In this document: one piece after another, positions 4,820 through 12,794 of the stretch
How positions within the stretch are numbered: position 1 is the first letter of the stretch
Layout: every line of letters begins with the position of its first letter
DNA from: a virus
Virus record (IMG/VR): IMGVR_UViG_3300029309_000062
Coordinates: 2,910-52,482 of that record
Length of the DNA stretch: 49,573 bases
Strand: one strand, 5' to 3'
The notes under the pieces: model-generated
Told to the model about the DNA's origin: nothing
The model's database searches: none
The model's input: the letters and a program-made list of their open reading frames with translations, nothing else
Program-made: the position numbers and the translations under genes

Positions 4820-6505
4820 ATGGCAGTAAAATTTTTAGATAACTTAGATTTAAACGACAATCAGTTATTAAATGCTAGATTAGAAAATTTAGCTTCAGAC
4901 CCTGGAAGTGCAAACGCAGGAGATATAATATTTAACACCACTGTTAATAAAATGAAGTATTACAGTGGATCAGCTTGGGTAACTTTACAAGCCGATACTA
5001 CAGTAGACGTAGCCACTGCAACTACTTTAGGAGCAGTAAAACTTTTTTCTGATACTGCACAATCTGTTGCAGCTAACAGTGTAACCGCTACTGCATCTAG
5101 AACATATGGTGTTCAACTCAACTCAAGCAATCAAGCTGTAGTTAATGTACCGTGGACTGCTTTTAACCCTTCGAGTATTGAATATGAGTTTGCAGCAGGC
5201 AGTGGATCTGCAAGTGTCATGACACCAGGTAGTACAGTAACTTTTGCTGAAGGCACAGGTATAACAACTGCTAGTAATGGATCTGGAACTATAACTATTA
5301 CAAATGCAAGACCTTTTAATAACCTAACATTACGTAGTACATCAGGTTCTGATTCTACTATAACAAACTCAGGCACTATAACTGTAGCAGCAGGTACAGG
5401 TATTACAACTACAAACAACGGTTCTGGTACAGTAACTATTGCAGCTACAGGATCTGGATCAATGAGTTCTTTTACACTTGCAGGTGATACTGGTTCTAGC
5501 CAAACAATATCAGATGGTAATACAGTGACTTTAACAGGTGGCGTTGGTATAGATACAGCAGCAGGAGCTACTGATACTGTAACTTTTACTTTAGATTTAG
5601 AAGAATTAAGCGATGTTGGTTTAAATTCTCCATCAGAAGATAAAATGGTTTTTCTTTCTGATGGATCAAATCAAGGATTAATAGCACAAGAAAATATACC
5701 TTTAAGTGTATGGGGTGCACCAGCTGGTAACATAAGTTTCAATAGTAAGAAAATAACTAACTTACTAGATCCAACTGCCGCTCAAGATGCTGCTACTAAA
5801 AACTATGTTGATACAAATATAGTTGGCAACCTAGTATTTCAAGGTGGTTATAATGCCGCCACTAATACACCTGATCTTGATTCTTCACCATCATCAAGTA
5901 TTAAAAAAGGTTGGTCGTATGTTGTAACAGCTGCTGGTAGTTTCTTTACTGAAACTGTTGAAGTAGGTGATTTCTTAATATCACAACAAGACTCACCAAC
6001 TACATTAGCAAACTGGGTTACTGTTCAAAATAACATTGGCATAGCATCAGCTACTACGCCTGGTATTGCAAGCTTTCCAACTGCTGGAGGTTTAGCTGTA
6101 ACAGCTGCAGGTGAAGTAAGCATGGCAACCTTAGGTTCTGCTGGAACTGGTGGTGCTAGTGCTACAGCTACAACAGGTGTAACTATAGATACAAAAGGTA
6201 GAGTAACAGGTTTTACTAGTAATAATATAGCTATAACTACTTCTCAAGTAACTAATTTTACTACAGCTGTAAATAGTAATATTTCTGCTAGAGAATTTCA
6301 AGGGCAAAATGGTAGTTCTGGAACTTCACATACTATAACACATAACTTAGGTACTAGAGATGTAATAGTACAAATATATGATAGTTCAACTTATGAAACA
6401 GTATTTGCTAAAGTTGTCAGAACTTCAACTAATGTTGTTACTATTACAACTGCATCAAGTATTGCAACAGAAGCAATAACAGTACTAGTAAGAACAATTG
6501 GATAA
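4820..6505 (+). CDS. Tail fibre protein (561 aa)
   Basis: The N-terminus MAVKFLDNLDLNDNQLLNAR resembles that of the next fibre (MGVKFIDDIAVTG), suggesting a shared virion-anchoring motif. The middle is Ser/Thr/Gly-rich and repetitive, for example GTGITTASNGSGTITI and GTGITTTNNGSGTVTI, as expected of a trimeric beta-structured shaft. A DPTAAQDAATKNYVDT segment is the motif often found in phage fibre shafts. The C-terminus carries the ITHNL-type beta domain. It likely recognises the host surface. Confidence 0.85.
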   Translation: MAVKFLDNLDLNDNQLLNARLENLASDPGSANAGDIIFNTTVNKMKYYSGSAWVTLQADTTVDVATATTLGAVKLFSDTAQSVAANSVTATASRTYGVQLNSSNQAVVNVPWTAFNPSSIEYEFAAGSGSASVMTPGSTVTFAEGTGITTASNGSGTITITNARPFNNLTLRSTSGSDSTITNSGTITVAAGTGITTTNNGSGTVTIAATGSGSMSSFTLAGDTGSSQTISDGNTVTLTGGVGIDTAAGATDTVTFTLDLEELSDVGLNSPSEDKMVFLSDGSNQGLIAQENIPLSVWGAPAGNISFNSKKITNLLDPTAAQDAATKNYVDTNIVGNLVFQGGYNAATNTPDLDSSPSSSIKKGWSYVVTAAGSFFTETVEVGDFLISQQDSPTTLANWVTVQNNIGIASATTPGIASFPTAGGLAVTAAGEVSMATLGSAGTGGASATATTGVTIDTKGRVTGFTSNNIAITTSQVTNFTTAVNSNISAREFQGQNGSSGTSHTITHNLGTRDVIVQIYDSSTYETVFAKVVRTSTNVVTITTASSIATEAITVLVRTIG

Positions 6506-6510
6506 TAAAA

Positions 6511-6535
6511 TAAATTAAATTAAATTAAATTAAAT
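6511..6535 (+). repeat. Five tandem TAAAT pentamers abutting a start codon
   Basis: The unit taaat occurs five times in a row, the last overlapping the ATG of the S74 fibre gene. No Shine-Dalgarno sequence is present, so this A/T tract is the ribosome-binding leader. Short tandem repeats here could change in number by slippage, which would alter the leader without touching the coding frame. Confidence 0.7.
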
Positions 6536-7130
6536 GGGAGTCAAATTTATAGACGATATAGCTGTTACTGGCTCAGTAACTATATCAGACACACTTGCTT
6601 TAACAGGTGACGTACCTCAAACCGAAGAACTCACAGAAGCACTTATTTATAATTCAGACGGTGGTACTGTCGAAAGAAGAACATTAGGTGATAATGCATT
6701 TACCAGCGGCGCAGTACTTACTTCAGGTAATCAAAGTATATCTGGTTTAAAAACTTTTACTGATTCTACAGCTGGTATTAAAGCTAAGTATAAGTCTTCT
6801 GATGGAAGTACTGGACAGACATCTACATTTACAGTTAGAAATGGTAACAACTCTGCTTCTTTAACTTTTGTTATAAAAGATGGTATTGTTACTTCTGTTA
6901 CTAGTAGTGATAGAAGATTAAAGAAAAACATAAAGCTTATTGGTCAATCACCAAGTGGAATTAATATATACGAATTTCAATACAAAGCTAAGTATGCACA
7001 AAACTATGGCACAGGTAAGTTTCAAGGCGTTATGTCAGATGAAGTTCCATGGAGAGCTGTCAGTGTTGATAAAGGTGGATATGACATGGTAGACTATAGC
7101 ATGATAGACGTGGAGTTTAAACAGCTGTAG
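6534..7130 (+). CDS. Tail fibre with C-terminal peptidase S74-type chaperone domain (198 aa)
   Basis: After an N-terminal anchor-like motif (MGVKFIDDIAVTGSVTI) the protein has a short beta-rich stalk. From about residue 122 it shows the intramolecular chaperone signature SDRRLKKNIKLIG, then INIYEFQYK and FQGVMSDEVP. In this family a Ser and a Lys five residues apart catalyse self-cleavage after trimerisation. Here they correspond to S125 and K130. It is therefore likely a fibre that assembles with a self-releasing chaperone. It is short for such fibres, and it ends next to the nucleotidyltransferase gene. Confidence 0.85.
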   Translation: MGVKFIDDIAVTGSVTISDTLALTGDVPQTEELTEALIYNSDGGTVERRTLGDNAFTSGAVLTSGNQSISGLKTFTDSTAGIKAKYKSSDGSTGQTSTFTVRNGNNSASLTFVIKDGIVTSVTSSDRRLKKNIKLIGQSPSGINIYEFQYKAKYAQNYGTGKFQGVMSDEVPWRAVSVDKGGYDMVDYSMIDVEFKQL

Positions 7131-7131
7131 T

Positions 7132-7554
7132 ATGAAGTTAATACAAAACTGGAATAACCAAGACAAAACTAAACTTCTAAATAGAATACTGGAAATAATA
7201 GGTGATAAAGAATATTTAGATATAGTTGTATACGGAAGCAGGGTAAGTGGTGATTTTAAAGTTGACTCTGATTTAGATGTAGGTGTTTATGTAAATGAAA
7301 TAAAAAGATGTCCATGTTGTAAGTTACATCCAAGAGAGATTACAAGTTATGTAAATGGTATATATAGACCTGAGAACGATTTAGGTAATTTCTTTGTAAT
7401 GGATATAACTTATTACACTGCTAAAGACTTAGATAACGGTAACTGGACTCAATTTGGAGAAACATATGATTTACCTAAGTATTCTTTAATAACAAACAAA
7501 TATTATCCAGGCAATAAAGAACAAACCAAAGCTTTTAAAAATAAAAAATATTAA
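7132..7554 (+). CDS. Minimal nucleotidyltransferase-fold protein (140 aa)
   Basis: The N-terminal half carries the nucleotidyltransferase signature of the MNT/pol-beta superfamily: VVYGSRVSG with GS at 35-36, then DSDLDVGVYV with the metal-binding D47 and D49. A CPCC cluster (KRCPCCKLHPREI) follows, perhaps a zinc knuckle. No HEPN or AbiE partner is next to it. The known family transfers nucleotides to proteins, small molecules or RNA, and the substrate here is unknown. Its ATG is 2 bases after the fibre stop, so it is co-transcribed with the fibres. Confidence 0.75.
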   Translation: MKLIQNWNNQDKTKLLNRILEIIGDKEYLDIVVYGSRVSGDFKVDSDLDVGVYVNEIKRCPCCKLHPREITSYVNGIYRPENDLGNFFVMDITYYTAKDLDNGNWTQFGETYDLPKYSLITNKYYPGNKEQTKAFKNKKY

Positions 7555-7562
7555 ATAACCGA

Positions 7563-7578
7563 ACTATCAAGTGATAGT
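7563..7578. repeat. Small inverted repeat upstream of the chaperonin genes
   Basis: The bases actatc and gatagt flank a 4-base centre and are followed by tatataataac. There is no T-run, so this is not a typical terminator. It may be an operator or mRNA-processing hairpin in front of the 96-residue protein and GroEL genes. Confidence 0.35.
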
Positions 7579-7614
7579 ATATAATAACCAACGTTTAACT
7601 TAAAACCAAATACA

Positions 7615-7905
7615 ATGACGTTTTTATATACCCGCACTAATACGTGGTCTAGTGCACCACAACCAAATGAAGATACCATTAAGTTATGGGAACATATTAC
7701 CAAAAAATCAAACTGGAGAATAGTTCAACTACCTAATGGATTTTTACAAACCGAATACAAATCAATAGACTCTGATGAGTGGATAGATGTAACTAGAAGA
7801 GAAACTATAGATGGCGCTGAAAAAGCTATCGATGCCTCAATAGAACATTATCTAAGAAAATTAGAGTTTACCAAAGGACCGAAAGTAGTTAAAACCTTCG
7901 AGTAA
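7615..7905 (+). CDS. Conserved-looking phage protein of unknown function (96 aa)
   Basis: The protein begins MTFLYTRTNTWSSAPQPNED and has alternating beta-like and helical segments (WRIVQLPNGFLQTEYKSI, then EKAIDASIEHYLRKLEF). It is preceded by about 60 non-coding bases with a small inverted repeat and followed by the GroEL gene, so it may be the first gene of a chaperonin transcript. I do not recognise a family. Confidence 0.65.
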   Translation: MTFLYTRTNTWSSAPQPNEDTIKLWEHITKKSNWRIVQLPNGFLQTEYKSIDSDEWIDVTRRETIDGAEKAIDASIEHYLRKLEFTKGPKVVKTFE

Positions 7906-7938
7906 AGTATTCATATAAATATAATTTAATTAAATATA

Positions 7939-9492
7939 ATGGAAGATATAAAGCTAGTTAAAGACTTGGCTTTTGGTGAAACAGCTAAAAGCCAGGTATT
8001 AACTGGTGTTGAGAAACTAACTAATGCGGTAGGCTCAACACTAGGTGCAAGTGGTAAATGTGTTATTATAGAAGATAACCATGGTGATCCACAAATAACA
8101 AAAGATGGTGTTACTGTAGCAAACAGTATTACATTAAGAGATCCACTAGAAAATATAGGTGCAACATTAATAAAGCAAGCTGCTCAACGTACAGTTAAAG
8201 AAGCAGGTGATGGAACTACAACAGCAACTATATTAGCTCATGCAATATTAAAAGAAGCTAATGATCATAGCTTGTTAGATGATATTAGAGCAATGAAAGA
8301 AGGAATTAATCAAGGCGTTACAAAAGTTATAGAGTATATAACAAAAAACTCAAAGTCAGTAAGTGGTGATAAAATTACGCAAGTAGCTACTATATCTGCT
8401 AACAATGATAAAGAGTTAGGTAACACAATAGGCGAGGCTTTTAAAATGGTTGATGAAACAGGTGTAGTTGTAATGGAAATAAATGATCAACCTAAAACTA
8501 CTGTAGAACTTATAGACGGTGTACAGTACGATAAAGGCTTATTAAGTAATAACTTCATGACTGATAAGACTAGAGGTATTGTAGAGCTTAATAATCCTTT
8601 AGTATTAATTGTAGAGTCACACATAGAAAACATTAGAAAAATACAACCAGTATTAGAATATGTTATCAAGAATAACGAAAGTTTGTTAATTATTGCAGAT
8701 GTAGATAAGCAAGTTATGAATGCTTTAGCAATGAATAAAATAAAAGGTAATATAAAAATAAATATTATCAATGCACCTACATATGGTGTTAGTAAAGCAG
8801 AAACACTTAGTGATTTATGTTTGCTAACAGGTGCTAAATTAATTAACGAAGACTTAGGTGATGATATGAATATCATACAACCTGATTACTTAGGTAGATG
8901 TATTAAAGCTACTACAACAAAGCAAGAGACTATATTAAAGGTCGATGCTAGTAAAGATGTAGATGAAGTAATTAAATCTCTACAAAAAGATTTAAAGAAA
9001 GCTAAAAACCCAGGCAAAGTAATTCAAATAGAAAAAAGATTAGCTAGATTAAAAGCTAAAGTTGCTACGGTAAAAGTAGGCGCTAATTCTGATATAGAAT
9101 TAAAAGAAAAGAGAGATAGAGTTGAAGATGCTATATGCGCTACAAAAGCCGCGATCAAAGATGGTATTGTCCCAGGTGGTGGTATCGCTTTGTTAAATGC
9201 TTCTCAAAATTTAAAACCAACTTGCATTGGTGAAGAAGTATTATATTGCGCTATACGTAAACCTTACGAAACAATATTGCGTAATGCTGGTATACAAGAA
9301 TATGTAGATCCAGATGAAGACGGTAGAGGACTAGACGTGGTTACAGGAAATACGGTAGATATGGTTAAAACCGGTATTATAGATCCTTTATTAGTTACTA
9401 AAAGCGCGTTAATGAACGCGGCTTCAGTAGCAACCACTATATTATCAACCGATTGTGTAATCAATAATGTTAGAGATGAAAGCAGTAGGTAA
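7939..9492 (+). CDS. groEL: Chaperonin GroEL-like (517 aa)
   Basis: Conserved chaperonin features are in order: ITKDGVTVANSI (53-64), GDGTTTATILA (90-100), and near the end GIVPGGGIALLNAS. The protein folds client proteins in an ATP-driven ring with GroES. It is shorter than the usual 540-550 residues, lacks the C-terminal Gly/Met tail and has TLGASGK where bacterial GroEL has the GPKGR segment, so it is divergent. The GroES-like gene overlaps its end. It is probably a phage-specific ring for virion or fibre proteins; it could alternatively form mixed rings with the host protein. Confidence 0.9.
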   Translation: MEDIKLVKDLAFGETAKSQVLTGVEKLTNAVGSTLGASGKCVIIEDNHGDPQITKDGVTVANSITLRDPLENIGATLIKQAAQRTVKEAGDGTTTATILAHAILKEANDHSLLDDIRAMKEGINQGVTKVIEYITKNSKSVSGDKITQVATISANNDKELGNTIGEAFKMVDETGVVVMEINDQPKTTVELIDGVQYDKGLLSNNFMTDKTRGIVELNNPLVLIVESHIENIRKIQPVLEYVIKNNESLLIIADVDKQVMNALAMNKIKGNIKINIINAPTYGVSKAETLSDLCLLTGAKLINEDLGDDMNIIQPDYLGRCIKATTTKQETILKVDASKDVDEVIKSLQKDLKKAKNPGKVIQIEKRLARLKAKVATVKVGANSDIELKEKRDRVEDAICATKAAIKDGIVPGGGIALLNASQNLKPTCIGEEVLYCAIRKPYETILRNAGIQEYVDPDEDGRGLDVVTGNTVDMVKTGIIDPLLVTKSALMNAASVATTILSTDCVINNVRDESSR

Positions 9493-9736
9493 GTATATAG
9501 TAATTGATCCAGTTAAAGAAGATAACATCAAAACACAAGGTGGTCTAATACTGGGAGAACAACAGAGAGAAGATATAAGATACAGAAGAGCTAAGGTTGT
9601 AGAACCTGGCTCTGATGTAGATGTGTTAAAAACAGGTGATGAAATTTACTATGATAGATCGTCTGGCTTCAACATAGAACTAAATAATAAAGAATACAAA
9701 GTCATAAAAGAATTTGATGTTGTAGTAATTTTGTAA
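9476..9736 (+). CDS. groES: Co-chaperonin GroES-like (86 aa)
   Basis: The sequence MKAVGKYIVIDPVKEDNIKT continues QGGLILGEQ, which matches the GroES mobile loop with its hydrophobic tripeptide (LIL). Later GDEIYYDRSSG and the end IKEFDVVVIL fit the GroES beta barrel. It overlaps the end of GroEL by 17 bases. An in-frame ATG at 9467 would add MLE; 9476 aligns better with the family. The order GroEL then GroES is the reverse of the usual bacterial operon. Confidence 0.85.
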   Translation: MKAVGKYIVIDPVKEDNIKTQGGLILGEQQREDIRYRRAKVVEPGSDVDVLKTGDEIYYDRSSGFNIELNNKEYKVIKEFDVVVIL

Positions 9737-9738
9737 TT

Positions 9739-10425
9739 ATGAGTAGACTACGAAAAGGTAAAAAATTTAAAGGCGGATCGTTTGCAAAAACGTTTAGACA
9801 AGGTATATCTAGTAATACGCCTTTTGCTAAAGTAGTAGTAGCTGGTGAAGATACTGAAGAGCCAACACAAGATCTTGAAAATAAAACAGAAGAAGATCCT
9901 AATACTGCTGAAGCTGCTAAGACTAGTTTAGGTCCTAAAGATGAAGTACCAAGCGATACTGATTATTCAAGAGAAGAAGTAGATGCTTATTTTCAAAGAA
10001 GAAAATTAGCTAAAGAAAAAGAAGCGCTAGAAAAAGCTAAACAAGAAGAACAACAAAAAGCAGAAGAAGAAGCTGTAAATGAAGAAGAAGAAAGAGAAGC
10101 TACTAGTCAAGGTGAGAATATAGCTGATAGTTTTGAAAACGAGTATGATCCTACAATGACTGGTAAACAAAGAAGATCAGAGTCTAGAGAAAATAAAAAG
10201 CAAATAAGAGGTGCTAAAAAAGAAGCTAAAGCAGCTGCTAAAGACGAGTTTAAAAACAAGAAGCAAGCTATTAAAGATGCAGGCTTAAAAGGCCAAGAAA
10301 AGAGAGACGCTAAAAAATCTGCTAGACAAGACAAAAGATCTGATAAAAAATCCATAAGACAAAATAAAAGAGCAGCAAAGAAATCAAATAGAAAAGCTAA
10401 AAGAAAAGCAAGAAAGAATAAATGA
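9739..10425 (+). CDS. Highly charged protein with Lys/Arg-rich tail (228 aa)
   Basis: The start is basic (MSRLRKGKKFKGGSFAKTFR), the middle is a Glu/Lys-rich coiled-coil-like helix (EKEALEKAKQEEQQKAEEEA), and the end is extremely basic (SNRKAKRKARKNK). The layout suggests an elongated protein whose tail binds DNA or the inside of the capsid. It follows GroES by 2 bases and overlaps the next gene by 4. Function unknown; it joins the H1-like protein in a group of basic late proteins. Confidence 0.7.
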   Translation: MSRLRKGKKFKGGSFAKTFRQGISSNTPFAKVVVAGEDTEEPTQDLENKTEEDPNTAEAAKTSLGPKDEVPSDTDYSREEVDAYFQRRKLAKEKEALEKAKQEEQQKAEEEAVNEEEEREATSQGENIADSFENEYDPTMTGKQRRSESRENKKQIRGAKKEAKAAAKDEFKNKKQAIKDAGLKGQEKRDAKKSARQDKRSDKKSIRQNKRAAKKSNRKAKRKARKNK

Positions 10426-10868
10426 GAAGATTAACTTCTAAGGATTTAAAAGAATTAAATTTACTTAAACATTATAGAATTATTAGAAAGTGGGCGTGTA
10501 AGACTACTGGTTTAAACGATGCAGATCTAGAACTATTAATATACTTAGATGCCATTGAACACTTTACCAAAGATGATTTTAAAAAAGGTACGTACTCATA
10601 TAGTTGGGACAACAGACGCTGGAACAGATTATTGAAACAAGGGTGGATAGTCGTGTGGAGAGAGAGAAATCGCACTACCCAAAAATATCATATATATAAA
10701 GTTTCCTACAAGTGTAAACAACTAATCAGTCGTATGTACCGTATCATGCTAGGTGAAGAAGATATGCCCACTAAAGTATTAGAGAGTAACAATAAATACT
10801 CTTGGAAAGTTACAGCTAAGGCTATAGCTTTTGTTAACAGAGATAAAACAAGAACAAATGCCATATAA
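10422..10868 (+). CDS. Putative winged-helix DNA-binding protein (148 aa)
   Basis: The pattern LLKHYRIIRKWACKTTGLND, DADLELLIYLDAIEHFTKDDF, NRRWNRLLKQGWIVVWRERN, then KYHIYKVSYKCKQLISRMYR, fits a MarR-like winged helix: helices, a recognition helix, a beta wing, and a C-terminal dimerisation helix. It would be the only candidate transcription regulator seen in the late block. The assignment rests on pattern only and would need a structure prediction. It overlaps both neighbours. Confidence 0.55.
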   Translation: MRRLTSKDLKELNLLKHYRIIRKWACKTTGLNDADLELLIYLDAIEHFTKDDFKKGTYSYSWDNRRWNRLLKQGWIVVWRERNRTTQKYHIYKVSYKCKQLISRMYRIMLGEEDMPTKVLESNNKYSWKVTAKAIAFVNRDKTRTNAI

Positions 10869-12057
10869 AAAAGAAAGTCCATTTGCTAGCTTTAGAGATC
10901 CTAAAAGACCTACTAGAAATTATAATCCGACAAACTTTCAAATGCCGGATATAAACGCTATATTTAATAAGACTGCTGACGGAGATAAAGTTGAAGAACC
11001 TCAAAAGTCAGATGAAAAAGATCCTACAAAAGCAAATTATCAGGATCTTGTAAAGAAAATAGATAATCCAGAGCCTGAAAAAATAACTAGAAAAAGTTTA
11101 AAGCAAGATCGTAAAACTGGAGAAAAAGATTTTAATAAAGAACTACGTAGAGTAAAAAGATTATCTAAAGCAAGTACTAAAGATATTACAGATCAAGAAA
11201 GAAAAGATTTAGAAAGAGCAGTAGTAGACATGCAGCAAGAAAAAGACTTTATAAAAGAAGCTAAAAAAGAAGGCTTTAATCCTGCAGATTATAAAAAAAT
11301 AATTGAAGAGCAAAAAGAAGAACAAAGAAAAGCTGACTATGAAGCTAGTAAAACAGATCAAGATTATCAGTATCAAACAATAGGACTAGGTCCAAAAATG
11401 ATTAAAAATATGAAACAAGTAAATAGTAAAGGATCTGGCTTTCCAATGTTGCAGCCAAATCAAAACATGGCAGAGCCAGAACAAATAAAAAATAGAGCAG
11501 GTAGACCTCAGGACAGTAATATACTTACTAATGATCCTAATATTAACCAGCCAATGAATAAAGTTGCAGCTAGTAATTTTCAAAGAAATACAAAGTTTAA
11601 TGATATAGCAAGTGGTCAAGGTATTTATAATCCGCCTCAAAGCACTATGCCTATGCCTAATCAGCCTGCAAGTAATCAAACGCCTCAGCAACAAATATTT
11701 CCACAGCAGAATTCTTTTTCTATGTATGATGGTCCTGAATTTAATGAAGGTTTAAGAAAAGCTTCTGAAGAAGGTAAGCTAGATAATAATCCAAAATTCA
11801 AAGCTGCGGTAGACAATGCGCCAGCTATGAAAAGCGCTTTTAAAGCTTTTAAAAATGACCATTTAAAAACTAAAGTTACTAAAGATAATTTAAAAGCTAC
11901 CGAAAGAGATGATGCAGCTCATATGAGTTATTTAAAAAGAGATATTAAGTATGACAATACTCACGGCGGTAGTAAAAAGCAAATGCTAGATGACGAAAAG
12001 CATATATCTAAGTTAGCTGGTGATTTAAAATACGATGCTAAAAAGAAGAGATCGTAA
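10858..12057 (+). CDS. Gln/Lys/Asn-rich structural-type protein (399 aa)
   Basis: The ATG at 10858 gives MPYKKESPFASFRDPKRPTR and overlaps the upstream gene by 11 bases. The protein is charged and mostly helical up to residue 190, then Pro/Gln/Asn-rich and probably disordered (NPPQSTMPMPNQPASNQTPQ), then helical and basic. No catalytic motif was seen. Possibly a scaffold or internal virion protein. It lies among other basic proteins of unknown role. Confidence 0.65.
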   Translation: MPYKKESPFASFRDPKRPTRNYNPTNFQMPDINAIFNKTADGDKVEEPQKSDEKDPTKANYQDLVKKIDNPEPEKITRKSLKQDRKTGEKDFNKELRRVKRLSKASTKDITDQERKDLERAVVDMQQEKDFIKEAKKEGFNPADYKKIIEEQKEEQRKADYEASKTDQDYQYQTIGLGPKMIKNMKQVNSKGSGFPMLQPNQNMAEPEQIKNRAGRPQDSNILTNDPNINQPMNKVAASNFQRNTKFNDIASGQGIYNPPQSTMPMPNQPASNQTPQQQIFPQQNSFSMYDGPEFNEGLRKASEEGKLDNNPKFKAAVDNAPAMKSAFKAFKNDHLKTKVTKDNLKATERDDAAHMSYLKRDIKYDNTHGGSKKQMLDDEKHISKLAGDLKYDAKKKRS

Positions 12058-12107
12058 AACATTAATAAATAATGTAATTATAATAATAACACATTAAAAA
12101 TAAAAAG

Positions 12108-12272
12108 ATGAAATATATGAATCAACAGCCTGCAGGTAAAGAAATAAAAACTAAGCAAAAGCCTCTTGGTACAAGAGTTATGGTTTCTAATAATGCTACA
12201 ATAATGCCAACGTTAAAAAAGATTGACAATATTGAATATAAAGGTAACGCAGTGCTTAATGCTAATAAATAA
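12108..12272 (+). CDS. Small basic protein (54 aa)
   Basis: The frame starts MKYMNQQPAGKEIKTKQKPL and continues GTRVMVSNNATIMPTLKKID. It is preceded by about 50 A/T-rich non-coding bases and its stop overlaps the next ATG as TAATG. Such coupling supports expression. Function unknown. Confidence 0.6.
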   Translation: MKYMNQQPAGKEIKTKQKPLGTRVMVSNNATIMPTLKKIDNIEYKGNAVLNANK

Positions 12273-12424
12273 TGGGACTAGAAGATTTAAAGTTATATTG
12301 CTTAAATATAACATCCTTTACTATCGCAAGTTTAGACTGGATGGAGCCAATATTAGAAGTAACACTATTGTTAATGACCATTGGGTATACAGCTCATAAA
12401 TGGTGGAAACTTAAAAATAAATAA
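12272..12424 (+). CDS. Small membrane protein near the lysis genes (50 aa)
   Basis: The protein has an acidic N-terminus (MGLEDLKLYC), one clear hydrophobic segment at about residues 25-43 (EPILEVTLLLMTIGYTA) and a basic C-terminus (HKWWKLKNK). Its position about 370 bases before the amidase makes a holin, antiholin or lysis accessory role possible. No lysis protein family can be named from sequence. Confidence 0.6.
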   Translation: MGLEDLKLYCLNITSFTIASLDWMEPILEVTLLLMTIGYTAHKWWKLKNK

Positions 12425-12425
12425 A

Positions 12426-12794
12426 ATGCCAAGTATATTAAGTAAACACATGAAATCTCCTTTATCAATGAAAAGGAGAATACCTGATTCGCAAGTAAGA
12501 TCTAAAACTACTATTAATCAAGACCAAAAAAAAGGTAAGTTTAAAAGTCAAACTAGAAGTACTATAGAAGCTCATGATATTGAAGGAAAGAAAAAAGGTG
12601 TTAAAACTTATATAGATACTAAACAAAAAACTAAAGGTAGTAAATCTAAGTTTAAGCAGTTTGCAGGAACTGAAGGTGAAAAAGGATATGTAAGAAAGAT
12701 AAATAGAAGAGGTAAAGAAACTGAGAAAAGAACTACTAAAGGTGGCACTGGAAGAAGAATTAAAAAAGCAGAAAAAAATCTTAAAGACATATGA
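12426..12794 (+). CDS. Very basic Lys-rich protein (122 aa)
   Basis: The ATG at 12426, directly after the previous stop, gives MPSILSKHMKSPLSMKRRIP. The ILSKHMK motif recurs near the end of the H1-like protein (VLSKHMKGP). The rest is Lys, Gly, Thr and Arg rich (RKINRRGKETEKRTTKGGTG). DNA or RNA binding is likely from charge. The frame is open further upstream, but that would overlap the membrane gene. It overlaps the amidase by 4 bases. Confidence 0.65.
   Translation: MPSILSKHMKSPLSMKRRIPDSQVRSKTTINQDQKKGKFKSQTRSTIEAHDIEGKKKGVKTYIDTKQKTKGSKSKFKQFAGTEGEKGYVRKINRRGKETEKRTTKGGTGRRIKKAEKNLKDI

Noticed and set aside
8487-8876. 129-residue minus-strand frame inside GroEL
   Set aside because: It lies within a confidently identified chaperonin gene on the other strand and shows no start signal or domain.
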